Shown: positions 53,264 through 62,237 of the stretch, piece by piece
Layout of the letters: every line of letters starts with the position of its first letter
Position numbering within the stretch: the first letter of the stretch is position 1
Assembly: GCA_029936425.1 (NCBI GenBank)
Contig: JAPYSU010000013.1
Coordinates: 7,190-71,189, forward strand
Direction: 5' to 3'
Length of the DNA: 64,000 nucleotides
Source: Litorimonas sp.
GTDB lineage: Bacteria > Pseudomonadota > Alphaproteobacteria > Caulobacterales > Maricaulaceae
Translations under genes and position numbers: made by a program
Notes under the pieces: model-generated
What the model saw: the letters and a program-made list of their open reading frames with translations, nothing else
The model's database searches: none
Told to the model about the DNA's origin: nothing

Positions 53264-54568
53264 CTAAAGAATGAATTTGGATAAATCCTGATCGGCCGCC
53301 AATTTGCCGACATGATCCCGAACATAATCCGCATCAATTTTCACGGTTTCGCCGTTCTTGTCGGTCGCCGTGAAACTCACCTCATCCAATAGACGCTCCA
53401 TGACGGTGTGCAATCGTCTTGCGCCGATATTTTCTACATTGGCATTGACCTCAGCCGATATTTTCGCGAGCTCGTCAATTCCGTCTTTTGTGAAATCCAG
53501 TTCTACATTTTCAGTCTTCATCAGCGCTTTATACTGCTTGATCAGGCTGGCTTCCGGCTCGGTAAGAATACGCACGAAATCTTCTTCCGTCAGCGCGCGG
53601 AGTTCAACCCGGATGGGCAGGCGGCCTTGAAGCTCGGGCAGAAGATCGGACGGCTTGGCGACGTGAAAGGCGCCGCTGGCAATAAACAAGATGTGATCTG
53701 TTTTAACCGGGCCATATTTTGTTGAGACAGTGGTGCCTTCGATCAGAGGGAGAAGGTCGCGCTGCACGCCTTCGCGGGAAACATCTCCGCCCCGGGCATC
53801 TGAGCGCGCCGTAATTTTATCAATTTCGTCGAGAAAAACGATACCGTCCTGTTCGGTCAGTTCGACGGCTTCGCGTTTTATCGAATCTTCATCCAGCAGT
53901 TTGTCGGCTTCTTCGGAGAGGAGAGGCCCGTGCGCGTCTCCAATACGGAGTTTGACGGTTTTGGTGCGACCGCCTTTATTAAACAAAGCGCCTAAATCCA
54001 TCATGCCCATAGAGGCACCTGGTTGCCCGGGGATGTCAAACCCCTGAAAAGGGGAGCCCGTATCGGTTAATTCCAGCTCGACTTCTTTATCGTCCAGTTC
54101 ACCGGAGGTGAGTTTCTGGCGAAATTTTTCGCGTGTTGCCTCTCCGGCATTTTCGCCGACAAGAGCGTCAATAATACGTCTCTCTGCAGCCTTTTCGGCC
54201 TGTGCTTTCACCTGCCCTCGTTTCTGATCGCGTAGCAGCGTAATCGCCGATTCGACCAAATCGCGGATAATCTGTTCCACATCGCGGCCCACATAGCCAA
54301 CTTCGGTAAATTTGGTCGCTTCGATTTTAATGAAAGGCGCTTGGGCGAGTTTGGCCAGACGCCGGGAAATTTCCGTTTTTCCGACCCCGGTGGGGCCAAT
54401 CATCAGAATATTCTTGGGCGTAATTTCAGGGCGGAGAGTGCTGTCCACCTGTTTCCGGCGCCAGCGATTGCGCAGCGCAATGGCTACGGCGCGTTTGGCG
54501 TCTTTCTGCGCCACAATATGGCGATCCAGTTCGGAAACAATTTCGCGGGGGGTAAAGCTATCTGTCAT
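53264..54568 (-). CDS. hslU: HslUV protease ATPase subunit HslU (ClpY)
   Basis: 434 residues. Opens FTPREIVSELDRHIVAQKDAKRAVAIALRNRWRRKQ. Walker A is MIGPTGVGKTEISRRLA, Walker B is IVFLDEIDKITA, and GYVGRDVEQIIRDL is the pore-loop motif. The C-terminal tail LSKFIL docks into HslV. Heat-stress unfoldase. hslV lies 570 bp away instead of adjacent, with an extra gene between them (see finding). Confidence 0.97.
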   Translation of the reverse strand: MTDSFTPREIVSELDRHIVAQKDAKRAVAIALRNRWRRKQVDSTLRPEITPKNILMIGPTGVGKTEISRRLAKLAQAPFIKIEATKFTEVGYVGRDVEQIIRDLVESAITLLRDQKRGQVKAQAEKAAERRIIDALVGENAGEATREKFRQKLTSGELDDKEVELELTDTGSPFQGFDIPGQPGASMGMMDLGALFNKGGRTKTVKLRIGDAHGPLLSEEADKLLDEDSIKREAVELTEQDGIVFLDEIDKITARSDARGGDVSREGVQRDLLPLIEGTTVSTKYGPVKTDHILFIASGAFHVAKPSDLLPELQGRLPIRVELRALTEEDFVRILTEPEASLIKQYKALMKTENVELDFTKDGIDELAKISAEVNANVENIGARRLHTVMERLLDEVSFTATDKNGETVKIDADYVRDHVGKLAADQDLSKFIL

Positions 54569-54894
54569 GCGTTTAAAATGGGGGCCTGCTTTGTGATTTC
54601 AAGGCTGTTTTTGTAATTCCCGTAGGATCTGACAAATCAAACAAAACTACTATATATAGGAGCTAGTAGAAAATAATTATCAAGATATAGTATTTTTAGG
54701 ACTCGACTCTAAATACAACTCAGGTATGTAGGACAAGACATAAATAAATATGGTTGCCAGAACGGCAATTCTGACAACCAGTGTTATTTATTCCGCTCGC
54801 AACAAGAAGTAGGCGCGGAACTACGATTAACAGTCTCTTGAATCACCAAGAGTGATAAGTGTCAAGCCTGCTTCGATTAAAAAGGAGAAGGCTA
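54569..54894. other. AT-rich spacer upstream of the small gene between hslU and hslV
   Basis: 326 bp without a recognisable gene, clearly more AT-rich than the flanks. It contains ATATATAGGAGCTAGTAGAAAATAATTATC-like stretches. No terminal inverted repeats or target duplication were found by eye. It must hold the hslU upstream region on one side and a promoter for the small gene on the other. Confidence 0.4.
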
Positions 54895-55110
54895 ATGCCT
54901 TATTATTACGTAAACAAAAATGCACAAAGCGATGGATATCATGAGGTTCATATTGATGATAATACATGCCCTACGCCACCGCTATCCTCTAATAGAGAGC
55001 CTTTAGGTTCGCATAGTAGTTGTTCAAGTGCAGTTAATGAAAGCAAACGTAACCATTACAATAAATCGGATGGTTGCAAAAATTGCATCCCAACTTGCCA
55101 TACTCGTTAG
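54895..55110 (+). CDS. Small Cys-containing protein of a widespread unnamed family
   Basis: 71 residues with a strong AAAAAGGAGAAG ribosome site. It starts MPYYYVNKNAQSDGYHEVH and ends with a Cys-rich run (SDGCKNCIPTCHTR). From memory this pattern (YYYVN, NGDHEVH, a middle Cys, GCYYC end) matches a family of short uncharacterised proteins scattered across enterobacteria and others, often in mobile surroundings. Codons are AT-rich compared with hslU and hslV. Four of its five Cys lie in the last 20 residues, possibly a metal site. Function is unknown. Confidence 0.75.
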   Translation: MPYYYVNKNAQSDGYHEVHIDDNTCPTPPLSSNREPLGSHSSCSSAVNESKRNHYNKSDGCKNCIPTCHTR

Positions 55111-55137
55111 AGTTAAGGGGGCTTGAGTAGAGATTAC

Positions 55138-55719
55138 TCAAGCTTCCGATTCAAGACTTTCAAGCGTCAGATTATTATTTGTGTAAATGCAGATTTTATC
55201 GGCAATCGCCATGGCTTTGCGCGCGAGCGTTTCGGCGTCTTTCTCATAATCATTCATGGCCAGCGCCGCCGAGAGAGCAAAATTGCCGCCGGACCCAATT
55301 GCGGTGATCCCGCCGTCAGGCTGCACGACATCGCCATTTCCGGTCAGAACGAAAGTTTCTGATTTATCGGCCACAATCAACATGGCCTGTAATTGCCTGA
55401 GATATTTATCCGTCCGCCAGTCTTTGGCCAGTTCGACACAGGCGCGGGCGAGCTGTGTCGGATATTGCTCGACTTTGGTTTCAAGACGTTCAAGCAGAGC
55501 AAAAGCGTCGGCCGTTGCGCCGGCAAAGCCGGTGAGGATTTTGCCTCCGGCCAAAGTGCGCACTTTTCGGGCGCCCGCTTTCATCACTGTATTTCCGGCG
55601 CTGACCTGACCATCCCCGACAATAACGACCTTTCCGTTTTTACGAACGGAGAGGATGGTTGTCCCCCGCCATTGAGAGGCGTCTGCATAATCATAGGGGG
55701 AGGTTTGAGGGTGTGTCAT
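55138..55719 (-). CDS. hslV: HslUV protease peptidase subunit HslV (ClpQ)
   Basis: 193 residues with a propeptide-like N-terminus of about 18 residues before GTTILSVRKNGKVVIVGDGQVS; the Thr after the Gly is the catalytic N-terminal nucleophile after processing. FAGATADAFALLERLE and GNGDVVQPDGGITAIGSGGNFALSAA are further landmarks. It forms the proteolytic chamber with HslU, encoded on the same strand downstream. The intervening 570 bp are foreign-looking. Confidence 0.96.
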   Translation of the reverse strand: MTHPQTSPYDYADASQWRGTTILSVRKNGKVVIVGDGQVSAGNTVMKAGARKVRTLAGGKILTGFAGATADAFALLERLETKVEQYPTQLARACVELAKDWRTDKYLRQLQAMLIVADKSETFVLTGNGDVVQPDGGITAIGSGGNFALSAALAMNDYEKDAETLARKAMAIADKICIYTNNNLTLESLESEA

Positions 55720-55797
55720 AGGGCGTCCTTTTTCTCACTCTCCCCACAAATGGGAAGAGGGAGCTAGAACGTCAAGTCGAAGGGGAGGCGAGTTAGG

Positions 55798-56718
55798 CTA
55801 GCGCCCCCACCGGGCGACATGTCCGCGGCCGTCCACATGCACAAAAGGGCCGTGTACGGCATTGGCTTTATAGGATCCGATCCCGCCAGGCTCGACTTCA
55901 TCGCTATTGGCGAACAGTTTTGCGGCGTAATCATAAAGATAATTGGCGTCCGTCTTATTTATGACGCCGTCGCCATTGATATCATCCATATTGCCGTCGC
56001 GCGGTTTGACATCAATATAGATATCCGCCGCGTCGCCATACATGTGGCGGGACAGTTTGGCAGACCCAATAGCTGTATTATAAAAAGGCGTTCGGAATCC
56101 GCTCATGACGAAAAAAGTCTGGGCGTCGGTGATGTTGTCTCTCACCAAGCTATCGCGCAGCGTTTCGAGACGCTTTAAATTGGATTGCGTAACCAGGACA
56201 TATTTTGGCCAGGCATCCGGTTGTTGCTTACAGAGGAATTGGCCCAGTTTGAAATGCGGCGCCACTTCAATATCTTTATCACTCTCATTGTCGAGACGGA
56301 TAAGGCCCCGCGGCGGATTTTTGGGATATTTTCCGATACGATAGCCGTTTAGATAGCCTTTGGAATCGACTTCGCTGAGAGGCTCCAGCGTAAAGACGCT
56401 GATCTTGCTTAATTGAGAGCCATCCGGTTTCCTGACCGTCAAGGTTTGCGTACCAGCTTTATTAAGGACACGTGTGTCCGCTGTGACGGGCGTTCCGTCC
56501 AGATCGGCTGTAAATCCTGTTGGGAGCGTTAATCCCAGCTTTTCTCCCGGCAGGCGGGTTGTATTCCATACGTCATAAGGAATGGACTCCTTATCCAGCA
56601 GGGGGCTTTGCTTGGCGACCATGCTGGCCTGAGCTTGCGCTAAGGGCAACTGAGCAAAGGGAGAAAATAGCAACGCCCCGAATAAGGGCGCTGCAAACAA
56701 CAAATTTCTCAATGACAT
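55798..56718 (-). CDS. Exported M15A-type peptidase (DUF882-like) with an EF-hand-like loop
   Basis: 306 residues from the ATG at 56718, after AGGACTTAT. Signal peptide to about AQAQA. The C-terminal half holds the M15 zinc pattern: SRHMYGDAADIYID (His and Asp) and HGPFVHVDGRGHVARW (His). Between them DINGDGVINKTD follows the calcium loop DxNxDGxxxxxD. M15 enzymes cut D-amino-acid crosslinks in peptidoglycan. It starts just 7 bp after the L,D-transpeptidase stop codon, so both are likely one transcript in wall remodelling. Confidence 0.82.
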   Translation of the reverse strand: MSLRNLLFAAPLFGALLFSPFAQLPLAQAQASMVAKQSPLLDKESIPYDVWNTTRLPGEKLGLTLPTGFTADLDGTPVTADTRVLNKAGTQTLTVRKPDGSQLSKISVFTLEPLSEVDSKGYLNGYRIGKYPKNPPRGLIRLDNESDKDIEVAPHFKLGQFLCKQQPDAWPKYVLVTQSNLKRLETLRDSLVRDNITDAQTFFVMSGFRTPFYNTAIGSAKLSRHMYGDAADIYIDVKPRDGNMDDINGDGVINKTDANYLYDYAAKLFANSDEVEPGGIGSYKANAVHGPFVHVDGRGHVARWGR

Positions 56719-56725
56719 ATAAGTC

Positions 56726-58621
56726 CTATGGCAGGGCGCTGACACTCTTTTGTGCCGCAGCGGTTTGCTTCACATTATCTTCATTGTTGTCAAATTCAAC
56801 AACAGCGCCGCCATCATACCGAGGATATTCGTCTTCAACAAATGAAGGATCAGCAAGCTTATTGTAAATGTCACGGTGAAAGCTTGGCACGCCGTCTTCT
56901 GTGGCGGTGACTCCAACATAGGTAATATGAACCGGAATTTGCTCATCTACATTGAAATGTTTGCGTTGGCGCGATTGCAAGGTGTCGTTAAATTCCTTGG
57001 TGTCCACACCGCTGTCATGATCCGTAATCCAATTCGCCATGCCGATAGGATCATCCAGACGGATACAGCCTGAGCTGAAAGCGCGCACGTCACGATCCAG
57101 AAGATGTGTATCCGGCGTAGAATGAAGATAGACCGAATGTTGATTTGGGAAAATAATTTTCAATTCGCCCAAAGCATTATGAGGGCCAGGCGTTTGAACC
57201 ATTTGAATTTTACTTGCTATGCCGGGCTCATTCCAGTCAACACTATAGGCGCTGAGTTCCTGTCCGGTTGCGCGGTCATATATGTTATATTTATGCGCTG
57301 CGGCATAACCGGGGTCTGCTCTTAATTTATGGAGCTTTTGTCTTTTAAACAGACCTACAGGCAAGAACCATTTCGGGTTGGCGACAATATACTCGACATT
57401 ATCTGAAAAATCAGGTGTCGGCGTTCGGGGTTTGCCCACCACCGTTTTCATCGCGATTTCTTTTTTGCCGTCATTCCAGCCTTCGGCCATGAATGAAGGA
57501 ATGTTGACCCAAATGTAACGGTCTCCGGACTGCTGATTGAACGCGTCCAGATGCCTCCAATAATTCAGAGCTTCTTTGATTTTTTCTATTTTGGAGTCCG
57601 GACTTTCGTTCATGGCCTCCAGAGTGGCGGGGCCGACAACCCCATCAACAGCCATCGTATTTGCGGCTTGATAGGCTTTGACAGCCTCCTGCAAATCTTC
57701 GTCATAAAGAATGTCTTCTTCGGCTTTATCGACGTTCGGAAACAATGAAAAGTAATCCCGATAAGGAAGATAGCCCTCGGCCCGCAGGCGCTCACGCAGC
57801 GCTGGAATCCGGTCATCTTTATCACCTGGTTCAATCATTTCGCCATCTGTCGGAATGGATAGCCAACTGCTTAAAGCGACATCTTTTTTATAATTTTCCA
57901 ATGCCTTGCGAAGATTTCTATATTGCGGGGCGGTCGAGGTAAAATTTTCTATTTCTTCAATGGGATCATTCTGGGCCGCGTCTCGCAAAGCCGTCACTAA
58001 TTCGGAGCGTACAGGTGAATCCTTAAGAGATTTTACGCCTTCGCCTTCATCCGATAACCCGCCGGAAATTTGTGAGGTCAGTTTTAACCACAGGGCGGTC
58101 AAAGCGATTTCAGCGCTGGCGCGTTCTTCGGGATTTTTGGCGTTAAATCTTTGCTCGATCAAAGCCTGAAGATCTTTGTTTTCTAAAGAAACGTCCAAGC
58201 CGTGGCTTTCAAATATTTCGGGTATGTCGTAAAGTTTTTCGGCAGCGCTCATTTTCCAGAGCGGCTCATAAATAGATTGCGCATAAGCGTGCCGCGCGGC
58301 ATCAATAGCGCCGATTGATACTTTTTCTTTAAGGATTTCGGAGAAAGTTTCATCTTCGATCTGAGCCCGCAACTCTTTGGAAAAGTCAACTTTATCGGAC
58401 TGGCCTAATAGATTTGAGATGACGTCAAGCGGTCCATAACTTAGGGCCAGTGAAGGCGCCGCATAAGTGGGCGTCGTAACCGGCGCGCCCGCTTTCACGG
58501 GTCCAATGCTGGGCGCTGCGGAAGACAGCGTCGCGGAGGCGATAAAAGACAGCGCCAAAGTAGCGGTAAAGCCGCCGGCCATAAGTTTGGATTTGTAATT
58601 TTTATTATTTGTAAGAGACAT
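56726..58621 (-). CDS. YcbB-type L,D-transpeptidase
   Basis: 631 residues from the ATG at 58621 (an in-frame ATG at 58642 has no ribosome site). Signal peptide near ATLSSAAPS. Scaffold domain (about 100-200), a peptidoglycan-binding repeat (YQAANTMAVDGVVGPATLEAMN, about 330) and a YkuD domain with HSVYLHSTP ... FSSGCIRLDDP (catalytic Cys) near 540. It makes 3-3 crosslinks in the sacculus. It is followed closely by the M15 peptidase. Length and domain order match YcbB/LdtD. Confidence 0.93.
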   Translation of the reverse strand: MSLTNNKNYKSKLMAGGFTATLALSFIASATLSSAAPSIGPVKAGAPVTTPTYAAPSLALSYGPLDVISNLLGQSDKVDFSKELRAQIEDETFSEILKEKVSIGAIDAARHAYAQSIYEPLWKMSAAEKLYDIPEIFESHGLDVSLENKDLQALIEQRFNAKNPEERASAEIALTALWLKLTSQISGGLSDEGEGVKSLKDSPVRSELVTALRDAAQNDPIEEIENFTSTAPQYRNLRKALENYKKDVALSSWLSIPTDGEMIEPGDKDDRIPALRERLRAEGYLPYRDYFSLFPNVDKAEEDILYDEDLQEAVKAYQAANTMAVDGVVGPATLEAMNESPDSKIEKIKEALNYWRHLDAFNQQSGDRYIWVNIPSFMAEGWNDGKKEIAMKTVVGKPRTPTPDFSDNVEYIVANPKWFLPVGLFKRQKLHKLRADPGYAAAHKYNIYDRATGQELSAYSVDWNEPGIASKIQMVQTPGPHNALGELKIIFPNQHSVYLHSTPDTHLLDRDVRAFSSGCIRLDDPIGMANWITDHDSGVDTKEFNDTLQSRQRKHFNVDEQIPVHITYVGVTATEDGVPSFHRDIYNKLADPSFVEDEYPRYDGGAVVEFDNNEDNVKQTAAAQKSVSALP

Positions 58622-58710
58622 ATCCCGTTTCCTGTTATTCATTTAAATAACGGGGGAGGGACAAAGAATGTTCCCTCGGGAACGGGAAAACAGCGGCTTG
58701 GCGTTAACCT

Positions 58711-58890
58711 TTAGAGGTGGCGGGCCTCATCCAAAAGCAGAATAGGGACGCCCTCGCGCACCGGAAACGCCAGCTTGGCTGATTTGCTGACAAGCTCTTT
58801 TTTGTCTGAATCATAGCTGAGCGGTCCGCCGGTTTTCGGACAAATCAAGACGCTGAGCATTTTCGGATCCATGGCAGGTGTCTCAGTCAT
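58711..58890 (-). CDS. Trm112-family/UPF0434 small protein
   Basis: 59 residues, read as MTETPAMDPKMLSVLICPKT with LSYDSDKKELVSKSAKLAFP and VREGVPILLLDEARHL. The Cys-Pro pair and the FPVREGVPILL end are family hallmarks, though only one Cys of the zinc set is kept. Trm112-like proteins support methyltransferases in other domains; in bacteria the role is unclear. It sits in the usual thioredoxin-LON domain-Trm112 cluster. Confidence 0.85.
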   Translation of the reverse strand: MTETPAMDPKMLSVLICPKTGGPLSYDSDKKELVSKSAKLAFPVREGVPILLLDEARHL

Positions 58891-58924
58891 AAATACTTCC
58901 AGTCTTTGCTTTCCGGGCTATTAT

Positions 58925-59599
58925 TTATTGCGTCTGCGACGGGTTGGAGGGACTGTCGCTTCCGGCATAAAGGTGCATTAAACCTATTAATAGCCGCCGT
59001 CTGTCATCCGTGCTGACGGCTTCAATCAGGGACTGCTTATCTTCTGGCTGGAAAGGCGAAATCATGGCGGCCTGATTGACTAGAACTGGAAGCGGAATTT
59101 CCGACAATGCCTCCCAGTCCACGCGGACGCCGATTTTTTTGGCAAGCGTTTTCATCGCAACGGTGAGAGCCGAACGATCTGTTCGTCCGCTCTCCGATAG
59201 GGCTTCGGATGTCTGTTTCGCGGCGTGAATATCGGCGTCATTAATAAAGGGCTCATAATCGACCTTGGCTTGACGATAGGGACTGGGCGTCTCAACTTCT
59301 TCAATGACTTTAAATCGTTTCAGCCCTTTTAAGACAATCAAATACCGTCCGTCTTCTGTTTCGGAAAACTGAATTATGCGCCCCAAGCCGCCAACAGACA
59401 CCAGACCGGATTTGCGGCTTTGAACCATACCGATAAGGCGGTCTGTTTTGAGCGCGTCATCCACCATATTCAGATAGCGCGGCTCGAAAATATTCAGCGG
59501 CAAATCACAGGCCGGCAAAAGAACTGTTCCGTTCAAAGGGAAAAGGGGAATAACCTCCGGAGAGGTTCGCCGCGCCAAAGCTTTGTAATGGGTACTCAT
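58925..59599 (-). CDS. LON substrate-binding-domain protein
   Basis: 224 residues. VIPLFPLNGTVLLPACDLPLNIFEPRYLNMVDDALK is the LON N-terminal domain signature; VGGLGRIIQFSETEDGRYLIVLKGLKRFKVI continues it. It lacks the ATPase and protease domains of Lon. Such proteins are known as ATP-dependent protease La-like domain proteins; the role is unknown. It lies 34 bp upstream of the Trm112-like gene and 6 bp after the thioredoxin-like gene. Confidence 0.88.
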   Translation of the reverse strand: MSTHYKALARRTSPEVIPLFPLNGTVLLPACDLPLNIFEPRYLNMVDDALKTDRLIGMVQSRKSGLVSVGGLGRIIQFSETEDGRYLIVLKGLKRFKVIEEVETPSPYRQAKVDYEPFINDADIHAAKQTSEALSESGRTDRSALTVAMKTLAKKIGVRVDWEALSEIPLPVLVNQAAMISPFQPEDKQSLIEAVSTDDRRRLLIGLMHLYAGSDSPSNPSQTQ

Positions 59600-59605
59600 A
59601 TGGGG

Positions 59606-60547
59606 CTATGCGAACAGAATAGAAGACAGCTCGCGCCGGCCCTTGATAGAGACCTCTGATTGCGGCCCTTCGGCTTCAAAAACGGTCAGGAGGAAAAGCC
59701 GCGCGGCTTCATTGTTATAGGCCCGGTTTTTGCGCACGGAATAGAGCAAATGCTCGACCGCTTCTTCGTTCCGGCCTCTCGCGGCGAGGGCCTTGGCCAG
59801 TTCCAGACGCGCGTCCAGATCGTCGGGATTGTCCTCGACTTTCTGCGCCAGCTCCTCTGCAGGGTCTTCCTCATCCGGATCTGGCGCCTGGTCTTCAAGC
59901 GCCATTTTTGATCTCACCGCCGCAATTTCGGGGTGGTCCGTGACAGAGTCCGGCGCCTGCTGGATAAGCGAAACGGCTTCTTGTTCGTTTCCGGTATCCA
60001 GATAAATGCGCGCTAGTCCCGCCCGGGCTTCTGCATTGCTTTCGTCAAGGCTCAGGGCTTGGGCAAAGTCCTGCGCCGCGCCGCCTGCGTCTCCGGCGGC
60101 GAGACTGTCCTTGGCCCGGTCCACAAGCAGGCCGGCTTCCTCGGAGGGGTCAGAGTCGCCTGACAGTCGATCAATAAATTTCTGAAGTTCGGATTCAGGC
60201 TGCCCGCCCATAAAGCCGTCCACGGGTTTGCCGTCTTTAAAGGCGTAAACCGCCGGAATGCTGCGCACGCCGAGCTGTCCGGCCACGCCCGGATTTTCGT
60301 CAATATTGATCTTGACCATTTTGACTTTGCCGCCCGCGCCTTTAACCGCGCGCTCCATCATAGGCATGAGCTGTTTACACGGGCCGCACCATGGGGCCCA
60401 GAAGTCCACAACGACCGGCGTTTCCTTGGACACTTCCACAACATCGGCCATAAAAGCCATATCGCTGGAATCCTTGATTAAATTCGCTCCGTTCGGCTCG
60501 GGCGCAGGGGCGGAAGATGAAGTCAATATATCTGTCATAGCCCCCAT
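59606..60547 (-). CDS. Thioredoxin-domain protein with TPR tail (CnoX/YbbN-like)
   Basis: 313 residues (an ATG three codons later, at 60538, is an alternative). Thioredoxin domain with WAPWCGPCKQLMPMMER (about residue 50). A C-terminal TPR-like region (about 150-300) with repeated helices (AEARAGLARIYLDTGNEQEAVSLI). This is the CnoX/YbbN plan, a redox holdase that passes clients to GroEL and DnaK. CnoX of E. coli lacks the second active Cys; here CGPC is complete, so real redox activity is possible. Confidence 0.85.
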   Translation of the reverse strand: MGAMTDILTSSSAPAPEPNGANLIKDSSDMAFMADVVEVSKETPVVVDFWAPWCGPCKQLMPMMERAVKGAGGKVKMVKINIDENPGVAGQLGVRSIPAVYAFKDGKPVDGFMGGQPESELQKFIDRLSGDSDPSEEAGLLVDRAKDSLAAGDAGGAAQDFAQALSLDESNAEARAGLARIYLDTGNEQEAVSLIQQAPDSVTDHPEIAAVRSKMALEDQAPDPDEEDPAEELAQKVEDNPDDLDARLELAKALAARGRNEEAVEHLLYSVRKNRAYNNEAARLFLLTVFEAEGPQSEVSIKGRRELSSILFA

Positions 60548-60586
60548 ATGGGCCGCCTGTTCACTGGCTTCAAGGCATGAACGGAT

Positions 60587-60982
60587 TTAGCCCTCAAAAG
60601 GAGGATAGAAAAACTCTTCCCGTATGATTTTTCCGTCAGAATTCACTTTGTAAAGACCGATTTCGCGCATTTGTTGACGCTGGCCCGAGTCCTTATCGGT
60701 AATATCCATATCAAAAATCAGCGAAAATGTATCTGCGCCATGAAGAAAGGGGCCTTCCGCCGATGAACTGTGAACCTCATTATTGGCATACCACCATTCA
60801 TGCTTGGCTTTGATCTCTTTCAGTCCATGAGCTTCACGCTCCATTTCACTCCCGGGCATATCGAGAGCCTCGACAGAGACGCAGTCCTGCGCGTAGAGTT
60901 CGTTGAGCCCTTTGCCCTCATCGCCGTTTTGGCAGTATTTGGTCAGGGTCTTGGCGGTTTTCAGAAGGGTTTCGTTGAACAT
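60587..60982 (-). CDS. SnoaL/NTF2-like fold protein
   Basis: 131 residues. The cone fold is suggested by the helix LTKYCQNGDEGKGLNELYAQDCVSVEALDMPG, the KAKHEWWYANNEV loop, and strands FSLIFDMDITD and GKIIREEFFYPPF. Members of this broad family bind or isomerise small molecules. No active-site residues can be assigned. It is 40 bp upstream of the thioredoxin-like gene. GGAGCACGAT precedes the ATG. Confidence 0.8.
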   Translation of the reverse strand: MFNETLLKTAKTLTKYCQNGDEGKGLNELYAQDCVSVEALDMPGSEMEREAHGLKEIKAKHEWWYANNEVHSSSAEGPFLHGADTFSLIFDMDITDKDSGQRQQMREIGLYKVNSDGKIIREEFFYPPFEG

Positions 60983-61051
60983 ATCGTGCTCCAGAGTTAA
61001 GGCCCTTAATCTTTACCATAAAATCATGACAAAATGGAGTCATCTGGGCGC

Positions 61052-61591
61052 TTAAGCGGACCCGGTCAATTTGCGAAAATCTATCACGACGGGAGGGTGA
61101 GAGGCGGCCTTGGCAAAAGTCAGAATGTCCTGACTGGCAATGGCTGTGCTGGCTGTGTTTCGAAGCGGGTGGAACCAAACTGTTTCCGGTTCAAAGAGGG
61201 CTTTGTCTAAAACCAGTCTGACCTGCCGTTCAGAATCATGGATAAGGGAAAACAGGGTGACCGAACCGGGGCGGACGCGCAGAAGCTCATAAAGAGCCTT
61301 TTCAGAGCCAAAGGAAAGCCGCTTTGTTCCCAGCTCCCTATGCAATTTATTCAGACGCACCGTCGTGCTCGTCAGAGCGCAGACCAGAACAAACTGACCG
61401 GCCTTGTCCTTCAGAAACAGGTTTTTCGTATGCCCGCCCGGCAGGCCGGCTTTAAGCGCTTTTCCGTCTTCGACCGTAAAAATGGGCGGGTGCTCACGCG
61501 TTTCATGCGAAATGCCCGCCTCGTCGAGCAAGTCAAACAGGGCAGATTCGCTGGGGTGAGGTAGAGGAGGATGAGGCAGAGGCGGGGTCAT
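61052..61591 (-). CDS. YbaK/ProXp-ala-type prolyl-tRNA editing protein
   Basis: 179 residues. Landmarks are EHPPIFTVEDGKALKAGLPGGHTKNLFLKDKAG, LVCALTSTTVRLNKLHRELG and RPGSVTLFSLIHD, the pattern of the ProX deacylase domain that clears Ala-tRNA-Pro. It is a free-standing version of the editing domain of ProRS. The N-terminus is Pro-rich (PPLPHPPLPHP). It lies just left of the tRNA-Gly gene on the opposite strand. Confidence 0.88.
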   Translation of the reverse strand: MTPPLPHPPLPHPSESALFDLLDEAGISHETREHPPIFTVEDGKALKAGLPGGHTKNLFLKDKAGQFVLVCALTSTTVRLNKLHRELGTKRLSFGSEKALYELLRVRPGSVTLFSLIHDSERQVRLVLDKALFEPETVWFHPLRNTASTAIASQDILTFAKAASHPPVVIDFRKLTGSA

Positions 61592-61728
61592 AAACCTCGA
61601 TAACGCGGCGGTGATGTCATATCGAGTGAAAAAACTGCATCAAACCGCTTGAAAAGGATATGAAAGGCGGTATATAGCGCACCTTCTGCCGCACAGGGGC
61701 TTCCGGGCTTCTGATACGCAAAATATGA

Positions 61729-61803
61729 GCGGGCGTAGCTCAGTGGTAGAGCATCACCTTGCCAAGGTGAGGGTCGAGGGTTCGAATCTCTTCGCCCGCT
61801 CCA
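61729..61803 (+). tRNA. tRNA-Gly (anticodon GCC)
   Basis: A full cloverleaf can be folded: acceptor GCGGGCG/CGCCCGC, D arm GCTC...GAGC, anticodon stem TCACC/GGTGA with loop TTGCCAA, and T arm with TTCGAAT. Anticodon GCC reads GGC and GGU glycine codons. CCA is encoded. tRNA-Gly is a common integration target; the right-hand flank is accessory-looking. Confidence 0.97.
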
Positions 61804-62237
61804 TTTTCTAAATCTACCGAAATCCATGATACGACACGGTTTTGTGCCGTATTTGGCGTCGCGGTGACGTGCACATAACTTTCTAAAAGCTCCGAAGGGT
61901 AGTTTTATCCCCTTAGCGGACATTAGCGAGAGGCTTACTCGTATATGGACAGCTTAGTTTTAGTGTAACGTTTGACGCCCTCCTCACAGAGAATTAAATT
62001 ACACGACCTTCTAAGAGGCCGACTTTTTCAACACAATCGACCCAAAACCTGCCGTTAGACCTAACAACTTCTTGAGCGAGCCGCTAAAAAACGCCCGGTT
62101 TTTCCGCCCCGTTGCGATAGATAATTTACCGAATATCTAACCTCCGAGCGAGCGCCGTTCATCGACCCAAAAAGCGCCAATGCGTGGCGAACCCAAATTA
62201 AAGCCGTCGACTTTCCGCTTCGCTAATTGCAGTGCTA
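61804..62237. other. Gene-free stretch right of tRNA-Gly
   Basis: 434 bp in which no convincing coding frame, terminator or repeat could be read. No second copy of the tRNA 3' end was found in the remaining 2.2 kb, so no closed integrated element is visible. It begins the switch from the conserved chromosomal order to accessory-looking DNA. Confidence 0.4.

Noticed and set aside
61588..61923. A 111-codon open frame on the minus strand across tRNA-Gly
   Set aside because: It includes GRRDSNPRPSPWQGDALPLSY, the well-known false translation of the reverse strand of a tRNA gene.
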